64,000 nucleotides of DNA, from contig NZ_JALGQE010000022.1 of assembly GCF_022810405.1 (NCBI RefSeq), positions 1-64,000 of the forward strand. Direction: 5' to 3'. The DNA comes from Rhodococcus sp. ARC_M5. GTDB taxonomy: Bacteria; Actinomycetota; Actinomycetes; Mycobacteriales; Mycobacteriaceae. A model generated the notes under the pieces. The model saw nothing but the letters and a program-made list of their open reading frames with translations, was not told the DNA's origin and did not search any database. Numbering within the stretch: position 1 is the stretch's first letter; each line of letters begins with the position of its first letter. The position numbers and the translations under genes are program-made. Below are positions 53,929-62,467 of the stretch, one piece after another.

Positions 53929-55485
53929 ATGGAGATCGACATCCGTAACATCCGCGTACTCCTGGCCCTGACTCTTGCCGTAGTCCTCGTCGGACAGGCA
54001 GCCGGTACCGCCGGAGCACTGCCTCGCGAATTACCGACCGACCCCTTCTTCGGTTATGGGCGGGCGGCCGAATACACGGTCACCTCGGAGCGCATGGAGG
54101 TTCCGATGCGCGACGGTGCCGCGCTGGCGTGTGACGTGAACCGACCCGGTGATGACGGCAACGTGCCGGTCGCAGAGAAGTTCCCGACCATCGTCTACGA
54201 CTTCAACGCTTACGACGGCCTCGACCAGTTGGCAGTGGACTCGGCGTATCTGGTCGAACGCGGGTACAACATCTTGTTGTGCAACGTCCGGGGATCCGGA
54301 GATTCTCCAGGCGTACTGGATCCGTTCGGCCCGCAGGAACAGCAGGACAACTACGATCTCGTCGAATGGGCTGCAGCACAGCCGTGGTCGACGGACAAGG
54401 TCGGACAATCCGGTGTCAGCTACGGAGGTCACACGTCGATGCTCGCCGCAGCCAACAATCCACCGCACCTGGCTGCGGTCATCCCGGTCGATGCATTCAG
54501 TGACTGGTACGAGAACACCATCTACCGCGGCGGGATCCGATCCGACACCATCCGCACGTGGCAGGCGAGCACAGCCCCGGCCACCGAGGGTCCGTACGAC
54601 GAGCATCCGCTGTACGACGAGTACTGGATCGACCGCAGCGTCAAGGCGAAATGGCAGTACATCGACGTCCCGATGTTGCAGGTCGGCGGATGGTACGACC
54701 GCTATCGAGACCCGATGATGCAGAACTACTCCGCGCATCGGGATCTGACGTGGGTCGTTGCCGGGCCCTGGAAACACGGTATGCCGGCGGGCCAGAAAGC
54801 CGACATCGGTACGGGCGCATACCTCGCATGGTGGGACAAGTGGCTGCGCGAGGACAGCTCTGCACCTCTGCCGGCGAAGCGGATCAATTCCTACGAGATC
54901 TCCTCGGTGCCCGACGAACGTGGCTGGCAGGAATTCGGTCAGTGGCCGCCCGCCGAATCCACCGAGCTGACGCTGACGATGGGGACCGACAGTGGTCTGA
55001 GTCCGGTGTCGACCGAGCAGGGCAGTCGCGCATACACCGTCCCGACGGACAACACCGACGCTGCCGATGCGGCAGTGGTCTTCTTGACCACTCCACTACC
55101 CGGTGATGTGGTCATCACGGGTTCCCCGACGGCACAGATCTCGGCGACCTTCACCGCGTCCGACGGCAACCTCGCGGTGATCGTGGACGATGTTGCGCCG
55201 GACGGCACCGTGGAGCGCATCACTCAGGGCTGGCTCAAGGTAAGCCATCGCAACGGATCCATTGCACCCGAGCCCGTAATACCCGGACAGGAGTATGAAT
55301 TGGACGTACGGGCGTGGCCTACGCACTTCCGAGTGCCGGCCGGACATCGGCTGCAGGTCCAGGTTCGCAGTGACGACTACCCCGACATCACCGATGACGC
55401 CCCTGTCGGAGATGTCATCGTCCGCACTGGCTTCGGAGGTTCATCCCTGACTGTGCCGGTGCTCCCCACCGCGGCAGTGCGTTGA
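53929..55485 (+). CDS. secreted CocE/NonD family hydrolase
   Basis: A 518-residue serine hydrolase of the CocE/NonD, X-Pro dipeptidyl-peptidase-like family. Residues 1-30 form a Sec signal (cleavage near 'AGA-LP'). The alpha/beta core has 'VRDGAALACDVNRPG'-type 'MRDGAALACDVNRP', the nucleophile S164 in 'GQSGVSYGGHTS' and 'WVVAGPWKHG' with the catalytic His. The C-terminal jelly-roll (about 330-515) ends with 'DDYPDITDDAPVGDVIVRTG'. It probably cleaves acyl, ester or peptide bonds outside the cell. The start codon at 53929 lacks a strong ribosome binding site, 38 bp after the AtuA-subunit stop. Confidence 0.88.
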   Translation: MEIDIRNIRVLLALTLAVVLVGQAAGTAGALPRELPTDPFFGYGRAAEYTVTSERMEVPMRDGAALACDVNRPGDDGNVPVAEKFPTIVYDFNAYDGLDQLAVDSAYLVERGYNILLCNVRGSGDSPGVLDPFGPQEQQDNYDLVEWAAAQPWSTDKVGQSGVSYGGHTSMLAAANNPPHLAAVIPVDAFSDWYENTIYRGGIRSDTIRTWQASTAPATEGPYDEHPLYDEYWIDRSVKAKWQYIDVPMLQVGGWYDRYRDPMMQNYSAHRDLTWVVAGPWKHGMPAGQKADIGTGAYLAWWDKWLREDSSAPLPAKRINSYEISSVPDERGWQEFGQWPPAESTELTLTMGTDSGLSPVSTEQGSRAYTVPTDNTDAADAAVVFLTTPLPGDVVITGSPTAQISATFTASDGNLAVIVDDVAPDGTVERITQGWLKVSHRNGSIAPEPVIPGQEYELDVRAWPTHFRVPAGHRLQVQVRSDDYPDITDDAPVGDVIVRTGFGGSSLTVPVLPTAAVR

Positions 55486-55598
55486 CCGGTAATCACCAAG
55501 CCTATTGTGGTTCAACGCTCAGACGGAAGGTTTGTCAGTGGCTGGGAAATGAGTGAGGACCAGCCTGCGTCGGTTCTCAGTGAGGGGAGACTGTACTG

Positions 55599-55898
55599 AT
55601 GAGTGCTATCGGGAGCGCGGCCGAGCAGGCCCTGATTTTCAGCCCCACTATCGAGGCTTTCGTAGATGGGAGTCACACCGCCGATGCCTTCCAGAAGGCA
55701 TATTTGAGGCTGGTGAAGCGGACGCCGGGGATACTCGAAAGGGAAGTGTCCGAGATCGTCAACGGTCTGTTCGGCGACGTGGACGCTTACGTCGCCGAGG
55801 ACAGGTTGCGTGGCGATGACGATCTGGACGCAGGGCAATTGCTTGTCCGTGCGAGTGGGGCGTTGGAAAAACTTCGTCAGTTGAGTCGAGCCGGATAG
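55599..55898 (+). CDS. colicin-immunity-like small protein (first copy)
   Basis: A 99-residue soluble helical protein. 'IEAFVDGSHTADAFQKAYLRLVK', 'NGLFGDVDAYVAEDRLR' and 'LDAGQLLVRASGALEKL' match the order of colicin D-type immunity proteins: F-x-x-G-x-x-x-A-x-x-F-x-x-x-Y, then L-F-x-D-V-D-A-Y, then L-x-x-x-x-A. Those proteins mask an RNase toxin. No toxin gene is seen here. GAGGGGA is at the right distance from the ATG. About 71 bp later comes a diverged second copy. Confidence 0.7.
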   Translation: MSAIGSAAEQALIFSPTIEAFVDGSHTADAFQKAYLRLVKRTPGILEREVSEIVNGLFGDVDAYVAEDRLRGDDDLDAGQLLVRASGALEKLRQLSRAG

Positions 55899-55969
55899 TG
55901 TCGATCTCTCGTGGATTCGCGTTCACAAGTCAGCGATGCGCTCTGACACAGAAATCTTGGGGGTGAGTA

Positions 55970-56266
55970 ATGGCTGAGCGCGAGAGGTCAGTCGAAGCAA
56001 TGCTGCGCCAGTATAGGGAGCTGATCGAGGCATTTGTACAAGAAAAGATTTCGGCAGATGATTTCGAGACAGACTATATTCGCACCTTCACCAACGACAA
56101 ATGTCAAGTGCCGGGTAGTGAGTTCACGGTTCTCGAAAAGCTATTTTTCGATGTAGATGATTATGTTTCGGATCCGGAGCTGCGCGATAGCCCGGAGGAT
56201 CTGTCGGGTGAACAGCTCAGAGAACGTGCGGCGGCCACCTACTCGAAACTGTTCGGTCTCGAGTGA
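55970..56266 (+). CDS. colicin-immunity-like small protein (second copy)
   Basis: A 98-residue paralogue of the previous protein, with the same framework: 'LIEAFVQEKISADDFETDYIRTF', 'LEKLFFDVDDYVSDPELR' and 'LSGEQLRERAAATYSKLF'. The DNA is visibly richer in A and T (for example AAGAAAAGATTT, GCTATTTTTCGATG) than the surrounding genes, which suggests recent transfer. A good GGGGGTGAGTA leader precedes the ATG. No RNase-type toxin lies next to it, so both copies look like orphan immunity genes. Confidence 0.72.
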   Translation: MAERERSVEAMLRQYRELIEAFVQEKISADDFETDYIRTFTNDKCQVPGSEFTVLEKLFFDVDDYVSDPELRDSPEDLSGEQLRERAAATYSKLFGLE

Positions 56267-56309
56267 GACAGGTTTCCGACTTCCCAAGTCGAGGTCGACG
56301 TCGAGTTGT

Positions 56310-56421
56310 CCTGGTCCTCAGGAACGACTACCCCGACATCACCGACGACGCTCCGCAGGGGACGTCATCGTCTGAACCGGAGCCGGTGGTTCGTCCTTGA
56401 CCCTGCACGTGCTTCCCGGCG
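56310..56421 (+). pseudogene. decayed copy of the CocE/NonD hydrolase 3' end
   Basis: Bases 56321-56410 align with 55368-55470 at the end of the hydrolase gene: GACTACCCCGACATCACCGA is shared, then GACGTCATCGTC and GTTCGTCC-TTGA. The copy has a one-base deletion that shifts frame and a stop (TGA) where the intact gene has an Arg codon. It is the tail of a second, lost hydrolase gene. Confidence 0.7.
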
Positions 56422-57258
56422 CTATCCCGCGCTGATGGACGGCGTTGTATCCGGTTGCACCGGCAGCGCAATCGGATACAACTGGAAAGTCCCGCTCATT
56501 CCCTTGAGTTCGACGTCTCGGGGCGTTCCGAGAGTCAGGTCCTGTGCCGCAGCGATGGCCTTGCGCACCGGTTCGCTGATCAGAATTTCGCCGCCGTCGG
56601 CCTGTCCCGCGACGCGTGCGGCCATGGCCACGTTGAGGCCGAACAGGTCGTCACCGCGTCGTACGGAACTGCCGACGTGGATACCCATCCGGACGCGGAT
56701 ACGGTCCCATCGATCCGGGTTCTTCGTCAGTGCTTCTTGCACTTCCACCCCGCAACGCACGGCCTGGCCCGGGTCGGAGAAAGCAATCATGTAGCCGTCG
56801 CCCTGGCTTTTCACCACGTGCCCGCCGTGGGCGTCGACGTGCTTGTTGATGAGCTTGTTGTGCTTTTCGAGCAGTTTCACCCAACCGCGGTCGCCCAGTT
56901 CCTCGTTGCGTGCGGTGGATCCTTCGATGTCGGAGAACATCACCACGATGTCGCCGTCGGCCGTCATGCGTGCCAGGTCGGGGCGTTCGACTTTGGCCCA
57001 GCCCGCGAGGTCTTCGACGGAGTTGCGGACCGTGGCACCGAAGCCTTTGTTGATGAGTAGGTCCGTGGTGTGGAAGGCAGTTCTGATCGCGAAGGGCACC
57101 AGGCCGCGTCGCTTACGGCGTTGCTGCGATTCGAGAGCGCGGTCCAGTGCCCGGCGCGTGTGCTTCAACTTTCGACGCGAGACGATCAAGACCACACTGA
57201 GCGCGATGATGGCAGCGAGCTCTACTCCGGCAACTATCCACAGGATCACGTCGCTCAT
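56422..57258 (-). CDS. membrane-anchored class III adenylate/guanylate cyclase
   Basis: A 278-residue protein. One N-terminal helix (about 6-27) anchors it, a basic linker follows, and the cyclase homology domain covers about 98-260. The metal-binding aspartates are in '[17 protein letters not shown]' and '[11 protein letters not shown]'; '[15 protein letters not shown]' holds the transition-state Asn/Arg pair (N and R). '[12 protein letters not shown]' closes the domain. It makes cAMP or cGMP. It overlaps the regulator gene by ATGA. The 3' end abuts the decayed hydrolase copy. Confidence 0.9.
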   Translation of the reverse strand: MSDVILWIVAGVELAAIIALSVVLIVSRRKLKHTRRALDRALESQQRRKRRGLVPFAIRTAFHTTDLLINKGFGATVRNSVEDLAGWAKVERPDLARMTADGDIVVMFSDIEGSTARNEELGDRGWVKLLEKHNKLINKHVDAHGGHVVKSQGDGYMIAFSDPGQAVRCGVEVQEALTKNPDRWDRIRVRMGIHVGSSVRRGDDLFGLNVAMAARVAGQADGGEILISEPVRKAIAAAQDLTLGTPRDVELKGMSGTFQLYPIALPVQPDTTPSISAG

Positions 57259-58235
57259 CCTTGCCTGTCGACCGTATCTGTGGGCGCACATCCGACGGCG
57301 AATTGCCGTCGATAGGCCGTCGGTGTCACTGCGAATGCCGAGCGAAAGTTCTGACGCAGAGTGACAGCGCTGCCGAATCCGCACAGGGCAGCGATGTTCT
57401 CGATACTGCGATCGGTCGTTTCGAGCAGGCTCCGAGCTTCCTCGAGGCGTTTGTCCAAGACCCAGCGAGCCGGGGTGGATCCTGTCTCGAGCTGAAACTG
57501 ACGGATGAAGCTGCGTCGGCTCATGCGCGCATGGTCGGCCAGTCGCTCGATGGGCAACGGCTCGTCCAGACGCTCGAGTACCCAGCTCAGCACGTCGGCG
57601 ATCGCGGTATCTCCCGATGCCTCGATGACCGGACGCTCTATGTACTGCGCCTGTCCGCCGTCGCGATGGGGCGCGACCACGAGACTCCGCGCCACCCGTG
57701 TCGCGGCAGCCGAACCGAGGTGCTTGCGCACGATGTGCAGGCAGGAATCGATCGACGACGCGGTGCCCGCGGAGGTCATCACGTCGCCGTGGTCGATGTA
57801 GAGCACCGACTCGTCGACGCCCGCGTGTGCATTTCGCTCCCGCAGCTCGGCCATCTTGGTCCAGTGCGTGACGGCCGGACGGCCGGCGAGCAACCCGGTA
57901 TCGACTACAGCGAACGAACCGAGGCACAGACCTGCGATCTCTGCCCCTCGTTCATGTGCTCCTCGCAGTGAGTTCGAGAAGTCAGTGCCTATGCGAGGCA
58001 ACGACTCCGGCCACGATGTCACGATCACGATATCGGCCCAGGCGACGGTATCGGGCCCTGCGATCTCGCCGACCGGAAATCCCTCCTCGGTGCGGATCGA
58101 ACCGGCTTCGTCGGACCACACTCGCGTCTCCCAGTCCGGGGCGAGTCCGAGCCGGGTCACCTCGCCGAACACCATCAACGGCGCGGCGAGGTGGAACATC
58201 GTGATGCCGTCGAACGCGTAAAGCGCGATGCGCAT
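57255..58235 (-). CDS. GlxA-type AraC regulator
   Basis: A 326-residue regulator with an N-terminal DJ-1/PfpI-like domain (about 1-185; '[24 protein letters not shown]', in parts) and two C-terminal AraC helix-turn-helices ('[19 protein letters not shown]', '[20 protein letters not shown]'). The C-G-S-x-x 'nucleophile elbow' reads C-L-G-S, typical of GlxA regulators that only bind ligand. It is divergent from the cysteine hydrolase (125 bp), which it probably controls, and coupled to the cyclase gene. The ATG at 58235 is used. Confidence 0.9.
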   Translation of the reverse strand: MRIALYAFDGITMFHLAAPLMVFGEVTRLGLAPDWETRVWSDEAGSIRTEEGFPVGEIAGPDTVAWADIVIVTSWPESLPRIGTDFSNSLRGAHERGAEIAGLCLGSFAVVDTGLLAGRPAVTHWTKMAELRERNAHAGVDESVLYIDHGDVMTSAGTASSIDSCLHIVRKHLGSAAATRVARSLVVAPHRDGGQAQYIERPVIEASGDTAIADVLSWVLERLDEPLPIERLADHARMSRRSFIRQFQLETGSTPARWVLDKRLEEARSLLETTDRSIENIAALCGFGSAVTLRQNFRSAFAVTPTAYRRQFAVGCAPTDTVDRQG

Positions 58236-58359
58236 ACCGACTCCGATCTCAACCGCTGGCGCAAATCCATCGAAAGTATGCATCCGTGCCACTCGTGAAT
58301 GCAAGAGCAGCACCGCAGGATGAAGTGCGACCGAACAACGCCAGTCGAAGGAGAACGCC

Positions 58360-58992
58360 ATGACCGCACCGCGTAGAGCCCTCATCGTCATCGATGTCCA
58401 GCAGGAATACTTCGAGGGAGTGCTGAAGATTCAGTACCCGCCCCGCGACGAATCGCTGGCCAACATCGTCCGCACGATCGAAGCTGCCGCGGCGCAGGAT
58501 CTTCCCGTCGCGATCGTGCAGCACGAAATGCCGGAAGGTGCGCCCGCTTTCGTCAAAGGCACTCCGACATACGAACTGCACCCGGACATTCAAGCCGTCG
58601 TGCAGCCGTCTTTCGAGCGGGTCGAGAAGAAGTACAGCAGCGTGTTCGCCGGGACCGGAGTCGCGAAGTGGCTGCAGAGCAACAACATCGACACCGTCAC
58701 GATCGTCGGCTACATGACCAACAACTGCGACCTCGCATCCAGCGCCGACGCCGAGGCGCTGGATCTGACCGTTGAGATCCTGTCCGACGCCACGGGTGCG
58801 ATCAACCTCTCGAACGAGGCCGGCACCGTCTCGGCCGAACAGTTGCACAAGGCTCTGATGGTGCTGTACCAGTCGAACTTCGCGGCGGTAGCGACGACGG
58901 ATCAGTGGATCGACGCCGCCAAGAACGGGAACGGGCTGACCGCAAACAATCTGGTGGTCTCGGCATCCCAGGGCAACGACGCGGTGGGCTGA
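58360..58992 (+). CDS. isochorismatase-family cysteine hydrolase
   Basis: A 210-residue hydrolase. The catalytic triad of the family is visible: D12 ('LIVIDVQQEYF'), a lysine at 90-91 ('VEKKYSS') and C123 ('TNNCDLASS'). Such proteins hydrolyse amides or imides (nicotinamidase, biuret or N-carbamoyl hydrolases) as well as isochorismate. Substrate unknown. AAGGAGA precedes the ATG. A terminator follows. Confidence 0.9.
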   Translation: MTAPRRALIVIDVQQEYFEGVLKIQYPPRDESLANIVRTIEAAAAQDLPVAIVQHEMPEGAPAFVKGTPTYELHPDIQAVVQPSFERVEKKYSSVFAGTGVAKWLQSNNIDTVTIVGYMTNNCDLASSADAEALDLTVEILSDATGAINLSNEAGTVSAEQLHKALMVLYQSNFAAVATTDQWIDAAKNGNGLTANNLVVSASQGNDAVG

Positions 58993-59049
58993 CGCCAGTC
59001 GGTCGGTCGAGACACTCGGCCGGACAACAACGTACAGGCTTCACCGCAT

Positions 59050-59080
59050 CGAGCCCGGGGCCTCGCGGTCCCCGGGCTCG
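59050..59080. terminator. bidirectional terminator
   Basis: A perfect 11-bp GC-rich stem CGAGCCCGGGG (59050-59060 with 59070-59080) lies between the convergent hydrolase and MFS genes. Confidence 0.8.
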
Positions 59081-59115
59081 ATGGCTATCGGTCATTCATG
59101 ATTTCGGAGCCGGGC

Positions 59116-60369
59116 TCACGCCCCGACCTGCTCGTCTGCTCGGCGCGCCACACGAATTCTGCCGAGGGCCACGACGACGAGAAGCGCGCCGAATACGGGA
59201 ATGCAGGCGAGCAACACGATGGTGCTGGTCGACGTGCCGAGACCGATGAGTGCGCCGCCGACGATGGGTCCGACGACCGATCCCAGCCGTCCCATCGACG
59301 AGGTCCACCCGACGCCCGTTGCGGCGGTGCGCTGAGGGTAGATCGAGACAGCGACGGCTGCCTGGCCGATCATTCCCGCCTGAAGGCCGAGGCCGACGCC
59401 ACCGAACACGATCAGCAGGAGTGCCTTGTCCGGTCCGAGGAACGCCGAGATGACCAGGAAGACAATGGCTGCAGCGGTGGTGCAGGCGAGGACGGAGGTC
59501 ATCCTGAACTTCGTGGCGCAGACGATCAGTATTCCTGCGCCGATGATGCTGCCGACGCCGAGCGCTGCCGAGCCCAACGGAGCGAGTCCGGTACTGAAGC
59601 CGTAGCTGGTGAGCAAAGTCGGCAACCACGAGGAGAAGATGTAGAAGACCGAGAACACGAGGAACGAGAAGACCCACAGCAGCAGCGTCCGCGTCCGGAC
59701 CTCGGGGTCGAAGAGACGAGCGACGGACGCACTGTGCTTGGCATCGGCGACGGGGACGTCTCCGATGACCGTGCGCTCGTCGGGAAGCTTGAACCACAGA
59801 AACGGGAACAGTATTGCCGATGCGACGGCACCGGCGATGAAGACCGAGGGCCAGCCGAAGTTACGTACGAGCTGGCTGCCGGCGACACCCGCAATCAACG
59901 CACCGAGCGAGATGCCCATGGTCACGAACACTGCGATCGACTGCCGTAGACGTGCCGGGTTGAGTGCCGTCGTCTGGGCCACTGCAGCGGGCATGACGGC
60001 GCCGAGTCCGAGGCCGGTGATGAACCGTAGAGCGGTGAGCTCGACTATCGACCCAGCCCATGCTGTGAGCAGGGAACCCACGGTAAACACCGCGACCGCC
60101 ACCAAGATGACGTTGCGGCAACCGAACCGTGCTGTCAGTCGTCCCACCGCGATGTAGCCGAAAGCCACACCGAGACTGGTCAATGCCAGAGCGGGCGTGA
60201 AATGCGACGGTGCCACACCCCACTCTGCAGAGAGAGCAGGTACGGACAATCCCAGTGCGATCGTGTCGTATCCGTCGAGCACGACGGCGATGAAGGCCAG
60301 CGTCAACACCGACCAGTTCGGTCGGGTGATGGGCGGGGCGGGATTTCTGGTCATGGTCGGTCCGCTCAT
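59116..60369 (-). CDS. AAHS-family MFS transporter (aromatic acid:H+ symporter)
   Basis: A 417-residue carrier with 12 helices. The motif 'VVLDGYDTIALGLSVPAL' in the first helix, with D-G-Y-D, is the AAHS hallmark for aromatic acid uptake (PcaK, BenK type). 'GRLTARFGCRNVIL' is the loop 2-3 MFS motif, and 'GRLGSVVGPIVGG' the later repeat. GAGGA precedes the ATG at 60369. It is last in the minus-strand operon, 41 bp after the RidA gene, and probably imports the substrate. Confidence 0.9.
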   Translation of the reverse strand: MSGPTMTRNPAPPITRPNWSVLTLAFIAVVLDGYDTIALGLSVPALSAEWGVAPSHFTPALALTSLGVAFGYIAVGRLTARFGCRNVILVAVAVFTVGSLLTAWAGSIVELTALRFITGLGLGAVMPAAVAQTTALNPARLRQSIAVFVTMGISLGALIAGVAGSQLVRNFGWPSVFIAGAVASAILFPFLWFKLPDERTVIGDVPVADAKHSASVARLFDPEVRTRTLLLWVFSFLVFSVFYIFSSWLPTLLTSYGFSTGLAPLGSAALGVGSIIGAGILIVCATKFRMTSVLACTTAAAIVFLVISAFLGPDKALLLIVFGGVGLGLQAGMIGQAAVAVSIYPQRTAATGVGWTSSMGRLGSVVGPIVGGALIGLGTSTSTIVLLACIPVFGALLVVVALGRIRVARRADEQVGA

Positions 60370-60410
60370 TATGCGTCCTCGATGTGTAGGTCGACGCTGG
60401 ATGCGCCGAA

Positions 60411-60824
60411 TCAGCTGATTCGTGCGTCCGCGGTGCGGACGACGGGAATGAAACCGTGAGCCTCGATCTCGACACTGAGTTCGGGCTCGACAAGCGCCGA
60501 CACCTCGACGAGGGTCGAACAGGGAAGGTCACCGCGGAACACGCCGCCGCGTGCCCGGCCGACGGCGGTCTTGTCGGCCATGTCGGTGAGGTAGATCCGC
60601 AGCGTCACTATGTCGTCGACGCGTGCGCCGCAGGCCACGGCGAGGGCACCGATGCGGCGGAACGCCTCGACGGCCTGAAGGTAGGGGTCCGACCCGCCGA
60701 CCGGACCCGACGGTGTGCCGGCGTGCATGCCGGACAGAAAGAACTGATTGCCGACGACGCGGGCGTTGCTGAACATCCCTGGCCGAGGTGGTTCGGCAAC
60801 GTCGGGGTGGGTTGCCCGTGTCAT
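60411..60824 (-). CDS. RidA family protein
   Basis: A 137-residue RidA/YjgF protein: 'MFSNARVVGNQFFLSGMHAG', 'AFRRIGALAVACGARVDDIVTLRIYLTDM' (in parts) with the substrate-binding Arg in 'LRIYLTDM', and 'CSTLVEVSALVEPELSVEIEA' at the end. RidA hydrolyses reactive enamine/imine intermediates; pathway-linked copies in aromatic catabolism act as deaminases or on 2-aminomuconate-type products. Its ATG overlaps the preceding stop (ATGA). Confidence 0.9.
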   Translation of the reverse strand: MTRATHPDVAEPPRPGMFSNARVVGNQFFLSGMHAGTPSGPVGGSDPYLQAVEAFRRIGALAVACGARVDDIVTLRIYLTDMADKTAVGRARGGVFRGDLPCSTLVEVSALVEPELSVEIEAHGFIPVVRTADARIS

Positions 60825-61153
60825 GACGAGAGAGCCTTGCGGCGTTCGTCGGATTCACGGGTGAGGCGTTCGCGGACGGGCACGAAGTCGTAGGTCGGAT
60901 AGAACTCCGTGGCAAATGTGCCCCACGCCCGGCGTTCGAGTTCGACGTTGACGGTGGACAGTCGATGGGCGGGCAGCCGTAGGGTGACGATCTGCCCGAT
61001 TCCCATCGCGACCACCCACGACACGACCTCGCAGCCCTCGGGTGGAAACTCGTGCCACCAATCGTTGTCGTCCAGTCGTCCCTGCAGCTGCGCGAGATTC
61101 TGGGTCTGGTCGTGCCGCAGCAGAACCGTCAGCATCAAAGTGTCTTCCTTCAT
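60821..61153 (-). CDS. hypothetical protein of the Rieske operon
   Basis: A 110-residue soluble protein that I do not recognise. 'RHDQTQNLAQLQGRL', 'WWHEFPPEGCEVVSWVVAMGIGQIVTLRLPA' (in parts) and 'RAWGTFATEFYPTYDF' suggest a small ferredoxin-like alpha+beta fold similar in size to muconolactone isomerase or dimeric ABM proteins. It is coupled by ATGA on both sides with the Rieske and RidA genes, so it likely serves the same pathway. A second ATG lies at 61135. Confidence 0.65.
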   Translation of the reverse strand: MKEDTLMLTVLLRHDQTQNLAQLQGRLDDNDWWHEFPPEGCEVVSWVVAMGIGQIVTLRLPAHRLSTVNVELERRAWGTFATEFYPTYDFVPVRERLTRESDERRKALSS

Positions 61154-62232
61154 GCGTTGACGCTCGAAAGCTTCTCTGCCTGGGCGAGCGCGTCGGCGCG
61201 ATACAGCCGCCTGATGCGCGCGACGCCCAGATCGTGCTGGTACAGGTGCTCTTCTCTGTCGGCGTCAGACGCGAGAACTTCCAATACCGCGCGGTCCTGC
61301 TCGAGCACCTGCCAGTGCTTCTCCTCGAGAATCGTGCGGTAGAGGAACCGCCAGGATTCGCGCTCCCAGTTACTGACCCGCCGGGTACGCCAGTGGAAGA
61401 TCGCCGAATTCTCGCGGTCGATCGGTGTACTCATGCCGACGATGCCGAAGACGCCGCCGGGCCCGGCACCGGGTCCGTAGGGAATCTCGAGGTCGACGAA
61501 ATCCATCGATCCACGGACGAACTCGACCCAGTCGAAGTTCACTCCGCGTTGGTCGGTCTTCTCGAAGAAGAACCCGCGATCGGTCTCGCGGATCCGGAAC
61601 CGCGCAGAAACGTCGCCGCCGAACATCGAATGCGAGTCTCGGTGCAGGAACGCGCCGTGCATCGGATCGAGGACGTTGTCCATGTAGAACCGCCACGGCC
61701 CGGCCCATTCGGCGTAGTTGGGGAACCATGACACCTCGGGGTCCGCCAACCGATCGGGAAGTACGAACGGCGTCGGGGTCGAGTCGTTGGTCAGGGGTAC
61801 GAAAGCGAAGATGGTGTCCGCGGCTTCCACGACCTCGAGACTGACGGTGGCTCGGCGGCCCTCCAATGCGCAACCGGGCATGCCGGGAACGGACACGACG
61901 GTTCCAGTTCCGTCCACCTGTACGCCGTGGTACATGCATGCGATGCGGTCTCCGAGGTGCTGACCGACGGACAGCGGTGCGCTGCGGTGTGGGCAGCGGT
62001 CTTCGAGCATGCGGACGGTTCCTTGTGCGTCCCGGAACAGCACCCAGTCGACGTCGAGGCGGCGGACGGGCACCATCGCACCCGCCTCGACCATGTGCGA
62101 CGGCAAGATCGGGTACCAGCGGTCGCGGATACCGGTGGCGGCGATGTCCTCGGCGTCCAGGTGCCGACGCGTTCCGACTGCGTAGGTCGGTCCGGAGCGG
62201 CGACCGGTCGGACGAGCTTCGGTGGTGGTCAT
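61150..62232 (-). CDS. Rieske non-heme iron oxygenase, alpha subunit
   Basis: A 360-residue oxygenase. The Rieske cluster ligands are C80, H82 ('RCPHRSAPL') and C99, H102 ('CMYHGVQVD'). The catalytic iron site is 'NVLDPMHGAFLH' with D189, H192 and H197. The size and single-component look match phthalate- or vanillate-type oxygenases that act on carboxylated or methylated rings. No beta subunit, ferredoxin or reductase gene is in the window. The ATG at 62232 is near the small protein gene stop; the start 'TTTEARPTGRRSG' is unstructured. Confidence 0.92.
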   Translation of the reverse strand: MTTTEARPTGRRSGPTYAVGTRRHLDAEDIAATGIRDRWYPILPSHMVEAGAMVPVRRLDVDWVLFRDAQGTVRMLEDRCPHRSAPLSVGQHLGDRIACMYHGVQVDGTGTVVSVPGMPGCALEGRRATVSLEVVEAADTIFAFVPLTNDSTPTPFVLPDRLADPEVSWFPNYAEWAGPWRFYMDNVLDPMHGAFLHRDSHSMFGGDVSARFRIRETDRGFFFEKTDQRGVNFDWVEFVRGSMDFVDLEIPYGPGAGPGGVFGIVGMSTPIDRENSAIFHWRTRRVSNWERESWRFLYRTILEEKHWQVLEQDRAVLEVLASDADREEHLYQHDLGVARIRRLYRADALAQAEKLSSVNA

Positions 62233-62233
62233 T

Positions 62234-62467
62234 TCAATTCCCCAATCTGCGCATCTCGGCGCGAAAGTTCTCGGCGGTCCACGGACCGCCGTCCGGCCCG
62301 TGCAGGCCTAGGTCGTTCAGGCCGGCGACGACGCCGTCCAGGGTGTCGACTCCGCCGGAGTAGATCTCGCTCAGCGAGCCGGCGAGTTTGCGCTCGTACG
62401 GCGTGATCGGCTGCGGGTGGGTCTGGTGGGTTTCCAGATACGGCTCGCGGGCTGTACGAGTGATCAT
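62234..62467 (-). CDS. small recombinase-like helix-turn-helix protein
   Basis: A 77-residue protein: 'TPYERKLAGSLSEIYSGGVDTLDGVVAGLNDLG' (in parts) and 'PWTAENFRAEMRRLGN'. The pattern resembles the short 'recombinase-like' helix-turn-helix domain proteins sometimes found beside oxygenase genes. The role is unknown; no recombinase is nearby. It overlaps the previous stop by ATGA and lies one base from the Rieske start. Confidence 0.65.
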   Translation of the reverse strand: MITRTAREPYLETHQTHPQPITPYERKLAGSLSEIYSGGVDTLDGVVAGLNDLGLHGPDGGPWTAENFRAEMRRLGN

